Positions 1 through 9,000 of a DNA stretch of 64,000 nucleotides are shown one piece after another. Position 1 is the first letter of the stretch; every line of letters starts with the position of its first letter. Source of the DNA: Pseudomonas viridiflava (GTDB taxonomy: Bacteria > Pseudomonadota > Gammaproteobacteria > Pseudomonadales > Pseudomonadaceae); assembly GCF_900590755.1 (NCBI RefSeq), contig NZ_UUOC01000052.1:434001-498000 (forward strand), in the 5' to 3' direction. A model generated the notes under the pieces. The model was not told the DNA's origin. It saw nothing but the letters and a program-made list of their open reading frames with translations, and ran no database searches. The position numbers were made by a program, and so were the translations under genes.

Positions 1-867
1 GGCGAATTTCCAGGTGCGGATGATTTCCAGGCGATCAATGTCGGCAAGATCGCCGGTGAACGGCGCAAATGGTGCCGCCAGACGCACGATTCGTTGTGCG
101 GCCTGATCCAGTAGCGGTTGCCCGGAGGACTCCAGCACCAGCACTTCGAACAGTGAGCCGTCACGATTGATTGAAACCATTAGACGCAAATTGCCGTAAA
201 TCTGCTGGCGGCGGGCTTCTTCCGGGTAGTTCAGGTTGCCCACCCGCTCGACCTTCTTGCGCCAGTCGTCTTTGTACCAGGCGCCTTTGTCGCGCATGGT
301 GGAGGCGGCATTGAGACGGTGGATCTTCGGGCGTTTGGCGTATAGCTGCTGTTCGTTGGACAGCTCGGCTTCGAGGCTGGCGATTTCGCTGCTCAATTGC
401 GAACTGTCGAATTCGGGCGCGGCCTTGGGCGTGGGGTCGGGTTTGACCTCTTCACGCTTGGCGACGGTTTTTTGCGGGGATGCGGCTTTAGTGGCGACGA
501 CGGTCTTGGCCGATTCCTGCTTGACCACCGGCTTGGCGGCAGGAGGCGGGGTGACCTTGTTGATCTTGGTGTCCTGAAAGGGCGCAAGTTCAGTGGTCTT
601 GGGGATCTCCGCCTTGTCCAGCGTGCCGCTGCCTTGCTGATTGTCCTGGGCGAGAAAGTCCGCCTCTTTGGGCTTGGTTTCGCTTTTGAACGTCGCGAGG
701 GTGATTTCAAGGGTCTGGCTGATCTGCTCGGGTTTGACGTAGGTAAAGCCCACGCCAAGGATGATCGCCACGTGAATCAACGCCGCGATCAAGAGTGTAA
801 AGCCCAGACGATCAGCCGGGCGCACGCTCGATTGGGTAAGTTCGTAGGGGAGATCGGCAGCAGTCAT
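1..867 (-). CDS. tonB: TonB-family energy transducer (TonB3-like), C-terminus cut by window edge
   Basis: TonB couples the inner-membrane proton motive force to outer-membrane transporters. Reading from ATG at 867, a short cytoplasmic tail is followed by one membrane helix (residues about 24-43), a Lys/Pro-rich periplasmic linker (about 60-140) and a C-terminal TonB domain. That domain ends at the window edge in RTWKFA, so roughly the last ten residues are missing. The frame is open over all 289 visible codons. In P. aeruginosa the order tonB3-gshB-pilG is the same, and TonB3 there is needed for twitching motility; the shared order suggests the same paralog, which is inference. An ORF finder that requires a stop codon would miss this gene. 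Confidence 0.9.
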   Translation of the reverse strand, partial: MTAADLPYELTQSSVRPADRLGFTLLIAALIHVAIILGVGFTYVKPEQISQTLEITLATFKSETKPKEADFLAQDNQQGSGTLDKAEIPKTTELAPFQDTKINKVTPPPAAKPVVKQESAKTVVATKAASPQKTVAKREEVKPDPTPKAAPEFDSSQLSSEIASLEAELSNEQQLYAKRPKIHRLNAASTMRDKGAWYKDDWRKKVERVGNLNYPEEARRQQIYGNLRLMVSINRDGSLFEVLVLESSGQPLLDQAAQRIVRLAAPFAPFTGDLADIDRLEIIRTWKFA

Positions 868-933
868 CAGGGGTTTAGTGTCTCTTGGGTATATCAAAGG
901 CGGTGCATCTTACCTCAGGTTGAAACGCTGACT

Positions 934-1024
934 CTGTAGGAGTGAGCTTGCTCGCGATGGGGTCAGGTCAGCTAAAGCTTATATCGGCCATGAAATCGAA
1001 TCGCGAGCAAGCTCACTCCTACAG
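934..1024. repeat. REP inverted pair, family A
   Basis: Two inverted copies of a GTAGGAG-TGAGCTTGCTCGCGAT type unit, about 25 bp each, separate tonB and gshB. The same unit recurs at 5902-5992 and 48230-48296. The gene ends that face it make a terminator-like role possible. Confidence 0.85.
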
Positions 1025-1048
1025 GGGAAATGCATTCCAACAGGCCCC

Positions 1049-2002
1049 TCAGCGAGCCTTCAGCTTCTTCTCGATCACATCCATCAACATGCCGCCGATG
1101 TTGGTCCCGAAAGCATTGTCGATTTCGCGGATACAAGTCGGGCTGGTGACGTTGATTTCGGTCAGATGCTCACCGATCACGTCAAGACCGACGAAGATCA
1201 GTCCTTTTTCACGCAAGGTCGGGCCGATCTGTTCGGCGATCCAGCGATCCTTTTCCGTCAGTGGACGCGCTTCGCCACGGCCGCCAGCGGCCAGGTTGCC
1301 ACGGGTTTCACCGGCTGCCGGGATACGCGCCAGGCAGTAGGGGACAGGTTCGCCATCGACCATCAGGATGCGTTTGTCGCCGTCCTTGATCGCAGGCAAG
1401 TAACCCTGGGCCATGATTTGCTGGGTGCCGTGGGCGGTCAGGGTTTCCAGGATCACCGACAGGTTCGGATCGCCCACCCGGTGACGGAAGATCGACGCGC
1501 CGCCCATGCCGTCCAGCGGCTTGAGTATCACGTCGCCGTGCTCGGCCGCGAACTCACGCAGGATGTCCGCACGACGGCTCACCAGGGTCGGCGGCGTCAA
1601 TTGCGGGAACAGCGTGGCGAACAGCTTTTCATTGCAGTCGCGCAGGCTTTGCGGCTTGTTGACGATCAACACGCCCGCGGTTTCAGCCTGCTCCAGCAGG
1701 TAAGTGGCGTAGACGAATTCCATGTCGAACGGCGGATCCTTGCGCATCAGGATCACGTCCAGATCGTCCAGACCTGCGTCGACTTCGGCTTCCAGCTCGA
1801 ACCATTTGGCCGGGTCAGCGAAGACTTTCAGCGGTTTCATGCGGGCGCGGGCCTGGCCTGCGCTCTGATAAAGATCCTGCTGCTCCATATAGAACAGCGA
1901 CCAGCCACGTTCCTGGGCGGCAAGCAGCATGGCCAGTGAGCTGTCCTTTTTATAGGAGATGCGCTCAATCGGGTCCATGACAATCCCTAGGCGAACGCTC
2001 AT
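1049..2002 (-). CDS. gshB: Glutathione synthetase
   Basis: Catalyses ATP-dependent ligation of glycine to gamma-glutamylcysteine, the second step of cytoplasmic glutathione synthesis. The protein begins MSVRLGIVMDPIERI and has the ATP-grasp features DVILMRKDPPFDMEF, VILKPLDGMGG and INVTSPTCIREI typical of prokaryotic GshB. At 317 aa it is full length. The frame stays open upstream to 2083, but the conserved N-terminus and family length put the start at 2002. It lies convergently downstream of nothing obvious and diverges from pilG, with a 255-bp gap between the two starts. Confidence 0.96.
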   Translation of the reverse strand: MSVRLGIVMDPIERISYKKDSSLAMLLAAQERGWSLFYMEQQDLYQSAGQARARMKPLKVFADPAKWFELEAEVDAGLDDLDVILMRKDPPFDMEFVYATYLLEQAETAGVLIVNKPQSLRDCNEKLFATLFPQLTPPTLVSRRADILREFAAEHGDVILKPLDGMGGASIFRHRVGDPNLSVILETLTAHGTQQIMAQGYLPAIKDGDKRILMVDGEPVPYCLARIPAAGETRGNLAAGGRGEARPLTEKDRWIAEQIGPTLREKGLIFVGLDVIGEHLTEINVTSPTCIREIDNAFGTNIGGMLMDVIEKKLKAR

Positions 2003-2257
2003 GGGCAAATATCCTCTGGTCGATAGCGGCCGCGACGGCCTTGAAATAGGCGTCAGGGTGGCGCTCCGCTTGCGCGGGGTCAAGAGGCAAGCATGTCGCG
2101 GCCGGCTTTATGGATTGAGTGTGGAGAGTGTGCTAAAAAGGCTCGGCGCCTGAATTGGCCTCTGGCCCCGGTAAATCAGGAGTTCGCTGCACGTTAAGGC
2201 TGCCAATGCCAGGCAGAACAGGCAAAAAAATACGCCGCGGCGAGGCAAGAGCAGACT

Positions 2258-2668
2258 ATGGAACAGCATTCATCAGCACTGAAAGTCATGGTCATCGACG
2301 ATTCGAAGACTATTCGCCGCACCGCCGAGACGCTGCTGAAAAATGTCGGCTGTGAAGTCATCACTGCAATCGACGGCTTCGATGCGCTGGCCAAGATCGC
2401 CGACAATCATCCGCGCATCATCTTTGTCGACATCATGATGCCGCGCCTTGATGGTTATCAGACTTGCGCTTTGATCAAGAACAACCGGGCATTCAAGTCG
2501 ACACCGGTCATCATGCTGTCGTCCAAGGACGGCCTGTTCGACAAGGCCAAGGGGCGGATCGTGGGTTCCGATCAGTTTTTGACCAAGCCTTTCAGCAAGG
2601 AAGAACTGCTCAACGCGATCAAGGCTCATGTACCGGGGTTCGTTGCAGTAGAACAACAAATATCGTGA
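2258..2668 (+). CDS. pilG: Twitching-motility response regulator PilG
   Basis: Single-domain CheY-like receiver of the Pil-Chp system. It is phosphorylated by ChpA and promotes pilus extension and cAMP production in P. aeruginosa. The acidic pocket D14-D15, phospho-acceptor D58 (FVDIMMP) and conserved Lys in LTKPF are present in 136 residues. It is the first gene of pilGHIJ-chpAC and diverges from gshB. A hairpin overlaps its stop codon. Confidence 0.95.
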   Translation: MEQHSSALKVMVIDDSKTIRRTAETLLKNVGCEVITAIDGFDALAKIADNHPRIIFVDIMMPRLDGYQTCALIKNNRAFKSTPVIMLSSKDGLFDKAKGRIVGSDQFLTKPFSKEELLNAIKAHVPGFVAVEQQIS

Positions 2669-2695
2669 TGCCCGCCCTCAACAGTTGCGGGCATC
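2667..2695 (+). terminator. Hairpin between pilG and pilH
   Basis: A 9-bp perfect stem (GATGCCCGC/GCGGGCATC) with an 11-nt loop starts within the pilG stop codon. The following tract is only weakly T-rich (CATCCTTTTGG). It could partly terminate or stabilise the pilG message, making PilG more abundant than the later gene products; this is inference. Confidence 0.5.
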
Positions 2696-2714
2696 CATCC
2701 TTTTGGGGAACACC

Positions 2715-3080
2715 ATGGCTCGAATTCTGATCGTCGACGACTCGCCGACCGAAATGTACAAATTGACCGGCATGCTGGAAAAGCACGGTCATGAAGTCCT
2801 CAAGGCTGAAAACGGCGCGGACGGTGTTGCCCTGGCTCGTCAGGAAAAACCCGACGCGGTATTGATGGATATCGTCATGCCCGGCCTCAATGGTTTCCAG
2901 GCGACCCGCCAACTGACCAAGGACGCGGACACCAGCATGATCCCGGTGATCATGATCACCACCAAGGATCAGGAAACCGACAAGGTCTGGGGCAAACGCC
3001 AGGGCGCGCGGGACTACCTGACCAAGCCGGTGGATGAAGAAACCCTGATGAAAACCCTGAACGCGGTACTCGCCGGCTGA
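2715..3080 (+). CDS. pilH: Twitching-motility response regulator PilH
   Basis: Second single-domain CheY-like regulator of the Pil-Chp pathway, thought to oppose or sink the PilG signal. The start at 2715 follows GGGGAACACC, and upstream in-frame codons lie in the intergenic hairpin. It has 121 residues, with acidic pair D8-D9, acceptor D52 (LMDIVMPGLNG) and LTKPVDEE. It shares the receiver fold with PilG but is clearly a different paralog. Confidence 0.95.
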   Translation: MARILIVDDSPTEMYKLTGMLEKHGHEVLKAENGADGVALARQEKPDAVLMDIVMPGLNGFQATRQLTKDADTSMIPVIMITTKDQETDKVWGKRQGARDYLTKPVDEETLMKTLNAVLAG

Positions 3081-3094
3081 TCGCCGGTTCGGTC

Positions 3095-3634
3095 ATGGCT
3101 GAGTCGCAAACTGCCTTCCAGCTGCTGTTCGACATCGATAAACGCTGTCGGGCGCTAGCGGCGGGCCTGCCTTTTCAGGAAACCCGCCAGCAAGACTGGA
3201 GCGGCATCGGTTTTCGCATGGGCGAGCGTTGCTACGTGGCGCCCATGGGTGAAATCAGCGAGATCCTCCATGAAACGCGTTACGCCGTGCTGCCGGGAGT
3301 CAAACCCTGGGTCAAGGGCATTGCCAACCTGCGTGGCCGGCTGTTGCCGATCATGGACCTGTGCAGCTTCTTCGGTCATGAACTGTCGCCGGTTCGCAAG
3401 CAGCGTCGGGTGCTGGTGGTCGATCATCAGGATGTGTTCGCCGGGCTGATGGTCGATGAAGTGCTCGGTTTGCAGCACTTCAGCCAGATCAGTCTGATGC
3501 CTCATCAAATCGGCGAGACGGCAGACCGCATCACCCCGTTCATTCGTGGGCAATTTCTGCGCGAGCAAGCCTGGCTGGTGTTCAGCCCCGCAGCGCTGGC
3601 GCAGTCTGCGGGCTTCATGAATGTAGCAATTTGA
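3095..3634 (+). CDS. pilI: CheW-like adaptor PilI
   Basis: CheW-domain scaffold that links the PilJ receptor to the ChpA kinase. The 179-residue protein holds the CheW signatures YAVLPGVKPWVKGIANLRG and LLPIMDLCSFFG and a C-terminal LVFSPAAL strand. It begins 14 nt after pilH, so it is almost certainly cotranscribed. A good terminator follows it, which is unusual inside this operon. Confidence 0.94.
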   Translation: MAESQTAFQLLFDIDKRCRALAAGLPFQETRQQDWSGIGFRMGERCYVAPMGEISEILHETRYAVLPGVKPWVKGIANLRGRLLPIMDLCSFFGHELSPVRKQRRVLVVDHQDVFAGLMVDEVLGLQHFSQISLMPHQIGETADRITPFIRGQFLREQAWLVFSPAALAQSAGFMNVAI

Positions 3635-3646
3635 ATGTATTCGGCA

Positions 3647-3671
3647 GGCCAGAGACTGGCCTTTTTGTTTT
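3647..3671 (+). terminator. Rho-independent terminator between pilI and pilJ
   Basis: GGCCAG-AGA-CTGGCC stem followed by TTTTTGTTTT. It sits 13 nt after the pilI stop and ahead of pilJ, so it probably separates pilGHI from pilJ or lowers pilJ expression. No strong promoter was recognised in the short gap before pilJ. Confidence 0.7.
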
Positions 3672-3713
3672 GTGGATAAGCCGTCGCAGCTTGTTCAAGT
3701 AGGGGCCTGATTC

Positions 3714-5756
3714 ATGAGTAAGCCAGGCAAGTCACTGGAAGGCGTGCGCAGTCGCTCGCAGATTGTTGTGCTGTTTGTCGCGCTGATCGTTTTCATCATA
3801 TTGCTGTTCGTCAATTTCGCTTACCTCAACACCCAGTCGACCTACGACAAGCAATACATCGGGCACGCGGGCGAACTGCGCGTGCTGTCGCAGCGTATCG
3901 CCAAAAACGCCACTGAGGCGGCCGCCGGTAAAGCTCAGGCCTTCAAACTGCTGGCTGACGCGCGTAACGACTTCGACATGCGCTGGGGTTTTCTGCGCAA
4001 GGGCGACAAAGCCACCGGCCTGCCGCCCGCGCCGCTGGGTGTGCGCGACGAGTTACAGGCAGTGCAGGCCGACTGGGAGTCGCTGCGCAAGAGCACCGAC
4101 GTGATTCTGGCCAGCGAGCAGACCGTGTTGTCCCTGCATCAGGTGGCGGCGACCTTGGCCGAGACCATTCCGCAGTTGCAGGTCGAGTACGAAAAAGTCG
4201 TCGAAATTCTGCTGCAAAGCCGCGCGCCAGCCGCTCAGGTGGCCGTGGCCCAGCGTCAGTCGCTGCTGGCTGAACGGATTCTCGGCTCGGTCAATAAAGT
4301 GCTGTCCGGCGACGATACCGCTGTGCAGGCCGCTGATACCTTCGGTCGCGATGCCAGCCAGTTTGGCCGCGTGCTCAGTGGCATGCTCGACGGCAACATA
4401 ACCATGCGCATTGCCCAGGTCGACGATCCGGATGCGCGGGCGCGGTTGACGGAAATCGCCGAGTTGTTCCAGTTCGTGTCCGGCTCGGTGGATGAAATCC
4501 TCGAAACCTCTCCCGAGCTGTTCCAGGTGCGTGAGTCAGCAGGCAACATCTTCAACAGCTCGCAAACCCTGCTGGATGAAACCTCGGTGCTGGCCAACCG
4601 GCTTGAGCATCTGGCCAACGCTCGCTCATCCCACACCATCGGTGGCTATGTGCTGGGCCTGCTGGCTTTGATGTCGATCATCCTGATCGGGCTGGTGATG
4701 GTGCGCGAAACCAACCGCCAGTTGCGCGAGACCGCCGAGAAGAACGAGCGCAATCAGAACGCAATCATGCGTCTGCTCGATGAGATCGAAAACCTGGCCG
4801 ATGGTGACCTGACGGTGGCCGCATCGGTGACGGAAGATTTCACCGGCGCCATTGCTGACTCCATCAACTATTCCATCGACCAGCTGCGCGAGCTGGTGAC
4901 AACCATCAACCTGACCGCCGAACAGGTGTTCGGCGCTGTCAAAGACACCCAGACAACCGCCACACAGCTGGCGGCTGCCTCCGAGCATCAGGCGCTGCAG
5001 ATTGCCGCCGCGTCCACGGCCATCGACCGCATGACGGGCTCCATTGACCTGGTGTCGGCCAATGCCCACGAGTCCTCGTCGGTGGCCGAGCGCTCGGTGA
5101 CCATCGCCAACAAAGGCAATGAGGTGGTGCATAACACCATCAAAGGCATGGACAACATTCGTGAGCAGATTCAGGACACGTCCAAACGGATCAAGCGTCT
5201 CGGCGAGTCTTCTCAGGAGATTGGCGATATTGTCAGCCTGATCGATGACATTGCTGACCAAACCAACATTCTGGCCCTGAACGCTGCCATCCAGGCCTCC
5301 ATGGCCGGTGACGCCGGACGCGGTTTTGCGGTGGTGGCGGATGAAGTACAGCGGCTGGCCGAGCGTTCATCCTCGGCCACCAAACAGATCGAGACCCTGG
5401 TGCGAGCCATTCAGAACGACACCAACGAGGCGGTCATCTCCATGGAGCAGACCACCACCGAAGTGGTGCGCGGTGCTCGTTTGGCGCAGGACGCCGGGGT
5501 GGCGCTGGAGGAGATCGAAGGCGTGTCAAAAGTGCTGGCGGCGCTGATCCAGAGCATCACCAATGCTGCGCAGCAACAGGCGGATCTGGGCGAACAGATT
5601 TCCCAGACCATGACCGTGATCCAGCAGACCACCTCGCAGACCACCTCGGGTACGGCCGCCACGGCCCGCAGCATGGGCAACCTGGCGAAGATGGCCAGCG
5701 CAATGCGTCGCTCCGTCTCCGGCTTCACCTTGCCGTCGTCCAAGGACCATGGCTAA
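3714..5756 (+). CDS. pilJ: Methyl-accepting chemotaxis-like receptor PilJ
   Basis: Membrane receptor that feeds the Pil-Chp kinase; in P. aeruginosa it senses PilA and surface contact. The 680 residues show a first membrane helix (about 19-40), a periplasmic region with two PilJ-type four-helix modules (AGELRVLSQRIAKNA; QRQSLLAERIL), a second helix (about 310-330), a HAMP segment and a signalling hairpin. The hairpin tip reads QTNILALNAAIQASMAGDAGRGFAVVADEVQ (given here only as a landmark around residues 520-550). Length and order match PilJ. Confidence 0.95.
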   Translation: MSKPGKSLEGVRSRSQIVVLFVALIVFIILLFVNFAYLNTQSTYDKQYIGHAGELRVLSQRIAKNATEAAAGKAQAFKLLADARNDFDMRWGFLRKGDKATGLPPAPLGVRDELQAVQADWESLRKSTDVILASEQTVLSLHQVAATLAETIPQLQVEYEKVVEILLQSRAPAAQVAVAQRQSLLAERILGSVNKVLSGDDTAVQAADTFGRDASQFGRVLSGMLDGNITMRIAQVDDPDARARLTEIAELFQFVSGSVDEILETSPELFQVRESAGNIFNSSQTLLDETSVLANRLEHLANARSSHTIGGYVLGLLALMSIILIGLVMVRETNRQLRETAEKNERNQNAIMRLLDEIENLADGDLTVAASVTEDFTGAIADSINYSIDQLRELVTTINLTAEQVFGAVKDTQTTATQLAAASEHQALQIAAASTAIDRMTGSIDLVSANAHESSSVAERSVTIANKGNEVVHNTIKGMDNIREQIQDTSKRIKRLGESSQEIGDIVSLIDDIADQTNILALNAAIQASMAGDAGRGFAVVADEVQRLAERSSSATKQIETLVRAIQNDTNEAVISMEQTTTEVVRGARLAQDAGVALEEIEGVSKVLAALIQSITNAAQQQADLGEQISQTMTVIQQTTSQTTSGTAATARSMGNLAKMASAMRRSVSGFTLPSSKDHG

Positions 5757-5794
5757 TGTTCAGAAAATGTACAGCACGAAGCAAACTACGGACT

Positions 5795-5883
5795 TGTAGG
5801 AGCTCACGAGCACCGCGAGGCAGCGATAGCGTTTCGCCTGACACACCGTCATCGCTGCCTCGCGGTGCTCGTGAGCTCCTACA
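5795..5883. repeat. REP inverted pair, family B
   Basis: Two inverted arms of about 35 bp containing CACGAGCACCGCGAGGCAGCGA separated by a short loop. A diverged second copy lies at 12617-12707. It lies in the pilJ-chpA gap. Confidence 0.85.
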
Positions 5884-5901
5884 GGACAGCGCAAATGTCT
5901 G

Positions 5902-5992
5902 CTGTAGGAGTGAGCTTGCTCGCGATTCGGTCTTTCATTCGACGGATATATCGCCTATGCGGACGCTATCGCGAGCAAGCTCGCTCCTACAG
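5902..5992. repeat. REP inverted pair, family A
   Basis: Inverted pair with GAGTGAGCTTGCTCGCGAT units, 18 bp downstream of a family B pair. Together the two pairs fill most of the 288-bp gap in which pilK would lie in P. aeruginosa. No remnant of a methyltransferase gene was seen. Confidence 0.85.
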
Positions 5993-6044
5993 GAAATGTA
6001 TTCGTCCTTGGGTGCGATGACAGACAGTAGCGACTGGAGTCGTC

Positions 6045-9000
6045 ATGGTTGATCGGCACGACTACGTAGCGCTGGAGTGGGTCAAAGGTGAAATCGCCGA
6101 GACCCTCAAGCAGGCTCGGCATGCCCTTGAGGCGTTCATTGCTGACCCCCGTGATAACGCGGCGATGGATGAATGCCTGGACTACGTGCATCAGGTGCAT
6201 GGCAGCCTGCAGATGATCGAGTTCTACGGCGCAGCGTTGCTCGCTGAAGAGATCGAACAACTGGCGCTGGCCTTGCAGCAGGATCGCGTCGGCCAACACG
6301 CCGAGGCCGAGCAGTTGCTGGTTCAGGCGTTGACCCAGTTGCCGGTCTATCTGGACCGCATCCATTCGGCGCGCCGTGATTTGCCGCTGGTGGTCTTGCC
6401 GTTGCTCAATGACCTGCGTAGCGCTCGCGGCGAAAGCCTGCTGTCGGAAACCAGCCTGTTTGCCCCGCAGTTGCTCAGCGTGCCAGCCCTGGATGCTCAG
6501 GAACTTGAACGGCGCGATAACCCCGAACTCCCGGCCTTGCTGCGCAAACTGCGGCAAACCCTGCAAGCCGCACTGGTTGGCCTGTTGCGCGAGCAAGACG
6601 TGCAGGCGCAACTGGGTTACATGGGCAAGGTCTTCGCCCGGCTGGAACAACTTTGCGATGACGCGCCACTGGGACCGCTTTGGCAGATTGCGTCGGCGCT
6701 GGTGGAAACCATGGTCAATGGCAATTTCACCAACAGCCCGGCGCTGCGCAGCCTGTTCAAGGATGCCGACAAGGAACTCAAGCGCCTGCTGGAGCAGGGC
6801 ATTGCCGGTATCAACCAGCCCGCGCCGGATGAGCTGCTGAAAAGCCTGCTGTTCTATATCGCCAAATCCGACAGTCTCGCCCCGCGCATGCTCGACTTGA
6901 AAGACCAGTACGGTCTGGACGAAGCGCTGCCGGACACCAAGCTGCCCAAGCAGGAACGCGAAAGCATCGAAGGGCCAGATCGCGATGCCATGCGCTCGGT
7001 GATCAGCGCTTTGTGTGAAGAGCTGGTGCGGGTCAAAGAGCGTCTGGACGTGTTCGTGCGGGGCGACCGCCACTCGGTCAGTGAGCTGAACGGGCTGCTG
7101 CCTCCGCTGCGCCAAATCGCCGACACCCTGGCGGTGTTGGGCTTTGGCCAGCCACGCAAGGTCATCATCGATCAACTCGCTGTGGTGCAAGGCCTGGCCC
7201 AAGGGCAGCGCGAACCCAGCGATGCGGCGCTGATGGATGTCGCCGGAGCGTTGCTGTACGTGGAGGCGACGCTGGCAGGCATGGTCGGCCCCGTCGAACC
7301 GGCCAGCCGTGAAGAAAGCCGCCTGCCCACCACTGATCTGACGCAGATTCATCAACTGGTGATCCGCGAAGCCCGTGTGGTCTTGCAGCAAGCCAAGGAT
7401 GTGATCATCGATTACATCGACGGCGAATGGGATCGCCAGCGCCTGGAACCGTTGTCGGCGTTGCTGGTGCAAGTGCGCGGCGCGCTGGCCATGATCCCTC
7501 TGGCCCGTGCCGCGAGCCTGTTGGCCGCCTGCAACGAATACATCCACGAACACTTGCTGATCGACGAAACCCGCCCGGCCTGGACCCAGCTCGACAGCCT
7601 GGCGGACACCATCACCGGAATCGAGTATTACCTGGAGCGCATGGGCGAAGACCATGAGTCGCCAGGCGAGCAGGTACTGGACATGGCCCAGGAATCCCTG
7701 GCGCGGCTGGGTTATTCGCCGACCCTCGATGCGCAGGAAGTCCCTGTGCTGGACGAGGTCATCAGCCAGGATGAAATCCTTGAGCTGGAAGCCCGCAACG
7801 CGCTGGTCAGCCCGACTCAGACCATCGCCGACGTGCTGGCCAGCCCGGTCAGCGCCGTCAACCCGCCCGCCCGGCACATGCCCGCCAGCTTGCTGCCGCC
7901 TCCCGCCGATGAAGAAGGGGTGGACGACGAGCTGCTGGAAGTCTTCCTCGAAGAAACCGAAGAAGTGCTCGCTGCCTTGCACGAATATCTGCCGCAGTGG
8001 ATCGGTTCGCTGGGCGATGCGCGCAGCAACACCACGGCGCTAACTGAAGTCCGTCGCGGTTTCCACACCCTCAAGGGCAGCGGCCGAATGGTGCGGGCGC
8101 TGATCCTCGGCGAGCTGGCCTGGGCGGTGGAAAACTTGCTTAACCGGATCCTGGAAAACAGCGTCCAGCCCGATGCCGATGTTCAGCAGTTGCTCAACGA
8201 AGTGCTGCAATTGCTGCCGGACATCATCAAAGACTTCGCCGATGGCGCCCAGCACCAACGCGATGATGTCGACATGCTCGCCGCCCGTGCCCATGCGCTG
8301 GCCAAAGGGCAAGGCCCGCTTACCTTTGCAGCGGCAGCAGCCAGCGAGGAAGACGAAGAACTCGACCCGCAACTGCTGGAGATTTTCCGTCAGGAAGCCT
8401 TGAGCCATCTGGACAGCCTCAGGCGTTTTCTGGATGCCAGTGCGCAAGATCCATCACCCGCCATCAGCGATGAATTGCTCCGCGCCCTGCACACCCTCAA
8501 AGGCAGCGCCTCCATGGCGGGCGTGGTACCCCTCGCAGAATTGGCCAGCCCGCTTGACCAGATGGTGCGCGAATACAAGGCGCACATGATTGCTCTGGGC
8601 CAGCCGGAGTTGAAGTTACTGCGCAGCGCCGAGCCGTTGTTTCTCAAAGGGCTGGCGCAGCTGTCGAGCCATCCGCTGGGGCCTATATCCGGCGCATCGA
8701 AACTGATCGAAACCGCTCAGGCTCTGCTGCAGGAGCGGCTGGCGGCAGTGCTCAGCGCATCGAACAACGGTCTGCGGATCAAACGAAATCCGCAACTGAT
8801 CGAAAGCTTCCTCGCCGAAGGCATGGACATCCTGCTGGACGCCGAAACCCTGTTGCAGCGCTGGCGTGAACACCCCGGCGAGCGCCAGGAACTCTCCGCT
8901 TTACTGGATGAACTGACCACTCTCGGCCACGGCGCGCACCTGGCCGACCTGCCGCAAGTGGACGAGCTGTGCGAAGCCTTGCTCGACCTTTACGGCGCAG

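Noticed and set aside
5955..7982. 675-codon open frame opposite chpA
   Set aside because: Runs antisense to a clear gene, no family motifs, low-complexity Gln/His/Arg composition typical of GC-rich codon-bias shadows.
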